Below are positions 62,835 to 64,000 of a DNA stretch of 64,000 nucleotides, in pieces. Position 1 is the first letter of the stretch. The number at the start of each line of letters is the position of its first letter. The notes under the pieces were generated by a model, which saw nothing but the letters and a program-made list of their open reading frames with translations, was not told the DNA's origin and did not search any database. The position numbers were made by a program, and so were the translations under genes. The stretch comes from Crossaster papposus. Taxonomy: Eukaryota > Echinodermata > Asteroidea > Velatida > Solasteridae. The stretch covers positions 1,426,001-1,490,000 of the forward strand of contig JBAIAA010000693.1 in NCBI GenBank assembly GCA_037893245.1, written 5' to 3'.

Positions 62835-63122
62835 GTTGAACGGGGTTTATGCCTATACTAGGTCTGTGATTAACAACATAAAACACATTGACCTACGTAA
62901 AGAAGAGATTTAACCAATTACACGGGAAAATGTCATTAACAACTGATTTTAAAACGGAAAGTGCAACAATAACATTTAAAAATCAATAAACCGTACACAG
63001 AATAAAAACTACAGGGGATAATAATAATAAGTTGCGAGTCAAGCGCGGAATGCGAACGTATGCTTTCTGGAGTTTGCTTTGTCACACGAGGGCGTTCTTC
63101 TGCCAAGGGCAGAGCTATCTAT
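62835..63122. other. Non-coding stretch, no gene seen
   Basis: AT-rich sequence with no credible open frame. It has a third copy of the TTTATGCCT motif (62,846-62,854) seen at the foldback ends, a short (AAT)n run near 63,020, and a TCTGCC-AAG-GGCAGA inverted repeat near 63,099-63,113. I assign no function. Confidence 0.6.
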
Positions 63123-63362
63123 GGGCCTTTTCGAAACCGTTGCTTCGTCTTTGGCTTCGGCTTTGCCTCCGAATTCCGAAATACTGAGAAGCAAATAGAA
63201 ATTGAAGAAAATTGAAATAGTCTAACTTTTGGGTTCACATCAATCGAGTGAATGTTTCTGAAGTACAACAGGCGTCAGAATGTGGCTGGAGATCTTGCAG
63301 TTGGGAGTCAAAAATCGCCTTAAGCCAAAGACGAAGACGAAGCCAGGGATTCGAAAAGGCCC
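63123..63362. mobile_element. MITE-like element, 240 bp, with ~40-bp terminal inverted repeats
   Basis: The left end reads GGGCCTTTTCGAAACC and continues with TTGCTTCGTCTTTGGCTT. The right end, on the opposite strand, reads GGGCCTTTTCGAATCC and continues with GGCTTCGTC, an extra TTCGTC, then TTTGGCTT. TAT sits directly outside both ends as a possible 3-bp target-site duplication, although TATCT near both ends is an alternative. No transposase is encoded, so it would be a non-autonomous DNA transposon. The superfamily is not assigned. Confidence 0.75.
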
Positions 63363-63451
63363 TATCTGTACGTTCGATCATGGTTTTCAAACGTTTGAAT
63401 TCTAGACTAAACAACACAAAAGATTTATCTTGACAATAGGAAAGAGGATTT

Positions 63452-63469
63452 GTGCGGCAAAACCCGCAC
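63452..63469. other. Short hairpin GTGCGG/CCGCAC
   Basis: A six-base perfect stem with a six-base loop (CAAAAC) in otherwise plain AT-rich DNA. It does not match the histone 3' stem-loop or another family I know. Confidence 0.5.
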
Positions 63470-63536
63470 TGCGCGTAATATCACATTATTGTGTTCTTCT
63501 CTTATATTCAATTACACTATCGGCGCGGTTAGAAAA

Positions 63537-63552
63537 CGGCCCTGCAAGGCCG
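63537..63552. other. Short hairpin CGGCC/GGCCG
   Basis: A five-base GC stem around CTGCAA, flanked by AAAA on the left and a GTTT run on the right that could add imperfect pairing. It may be part of the end of another repeat, but no partner end is visible. Confidence 0.45.
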
Positions 63553-63585
63553 CGTTTAAACAAGCGTATCCCCAGCTAACAATCG

Positions 63586-63757
63586 GACGTTTTCTGAACG
63601 TTTTGTTAACGTTTTAAATTGGTTTTTTAAACGTTCAAAAAAAACGTTTTGTAAACGTTTTTTTTGTGGTAGGTTTTGGACGTTTAAAAAAACGTTTTTA
63701 TTGAACGTTTAAAAAACCAATTTAAAACGTTTAAAAAACCAATTTAAAACCTTGTCT
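63586..63757. repeat. AACGTTT-rich palindromic repeat with 43-bp inverted arms
   Basis: Bases 63,608-63,650 pair with 63,689-63,731 over 43 bp with one mismatch, around a 38-bp loop. The arms contain AAATTGGTTTTTTAAACGTT and its complement. A 22-bp direct repeat (AAAAAACCAATTTAAAAC core) follows at about 63,706-63,749. It is probably part of a small MITE or foldback element, and I see no clear target-site duplication. Confidence 0.8.
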
Positions 63758-63784
63758 CGTATTCGTTTTCCAGACCAGCTCTCC

Positions 63785-63891
63785 AGAAAACATTTAGACG
63801 TTTAGAAAACCTTTTAAGAACGTTTAGAAAACCTTTAAAAACGTCTAGAAAACCTTTTAAGAACGTTTAGAAAACCCTTTAAGAACGTCTA
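63785..63891. repeat. ~22-bp tandem array (CGTTTAGAAAACCTTTTAAG)
   Basis: Copies are registered by CGTYTA at 63,799, 63,821, 63,842, 63,864 and 63,886, spaced 21-22 bp. The motif resembles the arms of the neighbouring palindrome (AACGTTT plus AAAACC), so both may belong to one element. Confidence 0.85.
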
Positions 63892-64000
63892 CACTGCAAA
63901 AAAATTGGGTGTTGAATAATACCAGTTTGAGGATCATACCGTTTTAACACTATAATTGTGTACATATTAACTGCATGGACAAATTACGTAATGAAATATT
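63892..64000. other. Window edge, possible end of another repeat element
   Basis: The sequence starts CACTGCAAAAAAATTGGGTG, which looks like a terminal repeat of a DNA transposon (CACTG-starting ends are common in CACTA-type elements), but the partner end lies outside the window. No coding sequence is seen. Confidence 0.3.

Noticed and set aside
62428-62886. Open frames on both strands with repeats of FFIGLFSSV or DRSF types
   Set aside because: They are translations of the 14-bp and GACCGATCGGTC tandem arrays.
63235-63433. 60-61 codon open frames on both strands
   Set aside because: They overlap the MITE-like element on opposite strands, are short and show no recognisable motif.
63452-63469. 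Histone 3' stem-loop
   Set aside because: Stem and loop bases do not match the histone pattern and no histone gene is near.

Overview
This window is almost entirely satellite DNA. From base 1 to about 61,560 it is one head-to-tail tandem array of a unit of about 78 bp, all in the same orientation. It is broken only once, by a short LINE fragment at 56,925-57,318. The last 2.4 kb (61,563-64,000) is AT-richer, non-satellite DNA filled with inverted-repeat elements and short tandem repeats. I find no host protein-coding gene, tRNA, rRNA or CRISPR array.

The organism is an animal, most likely a marine invertebrate; the sequence does not let me say which. The clue is the LINE tail. It encodes the typical C-terminus of CR1/L2-type non-LTR retrotransposon reverse-transcriptase proteins (RAFSTAAPTLWNSLP, then a basic FKRKLKTFLF block). 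A short 3' UTR with a terminal hairpin and an (ATT)n tail follows, as is common in cnidarians, lancelets, hemichordates, echinoderms and molluscs. The foldback and MITE-like elements at the right edge fit such a genome.

Layout: (1) 1-14.2 kb, satellite with nested 1.3-2.4 kb duplications. (2) 14.2-32.7 kb, four copies of a higher-order repeat of about 4.1-5.1 kb, two consecutive intervals being 4,580 and 4,736 bp. (3) 32.7-41 kb, satellite with duplications at 1,026, 2,550 and 3,576 bp. (4) 41-61.5 kb, satellite with pairs at 5,513, 1,658, 809, 5,304 and 1,420 bp. The LINE sits in the right copy of the 5,304-bp pair and the left copy keeps the empty site. (5) 61.56-62.50 kb, a foldback element with two arms of about 436 bp. 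(6) 62.51-62.83 kb, two short tandem arrays of related units facing each other. (7) 63.12-63.36 kb, a 240-bp MITE-like element. (8) 63.59-63.89 kb, palindromic and tandem AACGTTT-rich repeats.

Many long open frames run through the satellite because 78 is a multiple of three and three of the six frames of the unit lack a stop. They are best read as by-products of the repeat. Units of 79, 81 and 82 bp shift the frame every few units, and every forward frame then ends within a few hundred codons. The biology to be read here is satellite evolution: slippage, unequal exchange at several scales, a datable retrotransposon insertion, and an array edge that coincides with a palindromic element.
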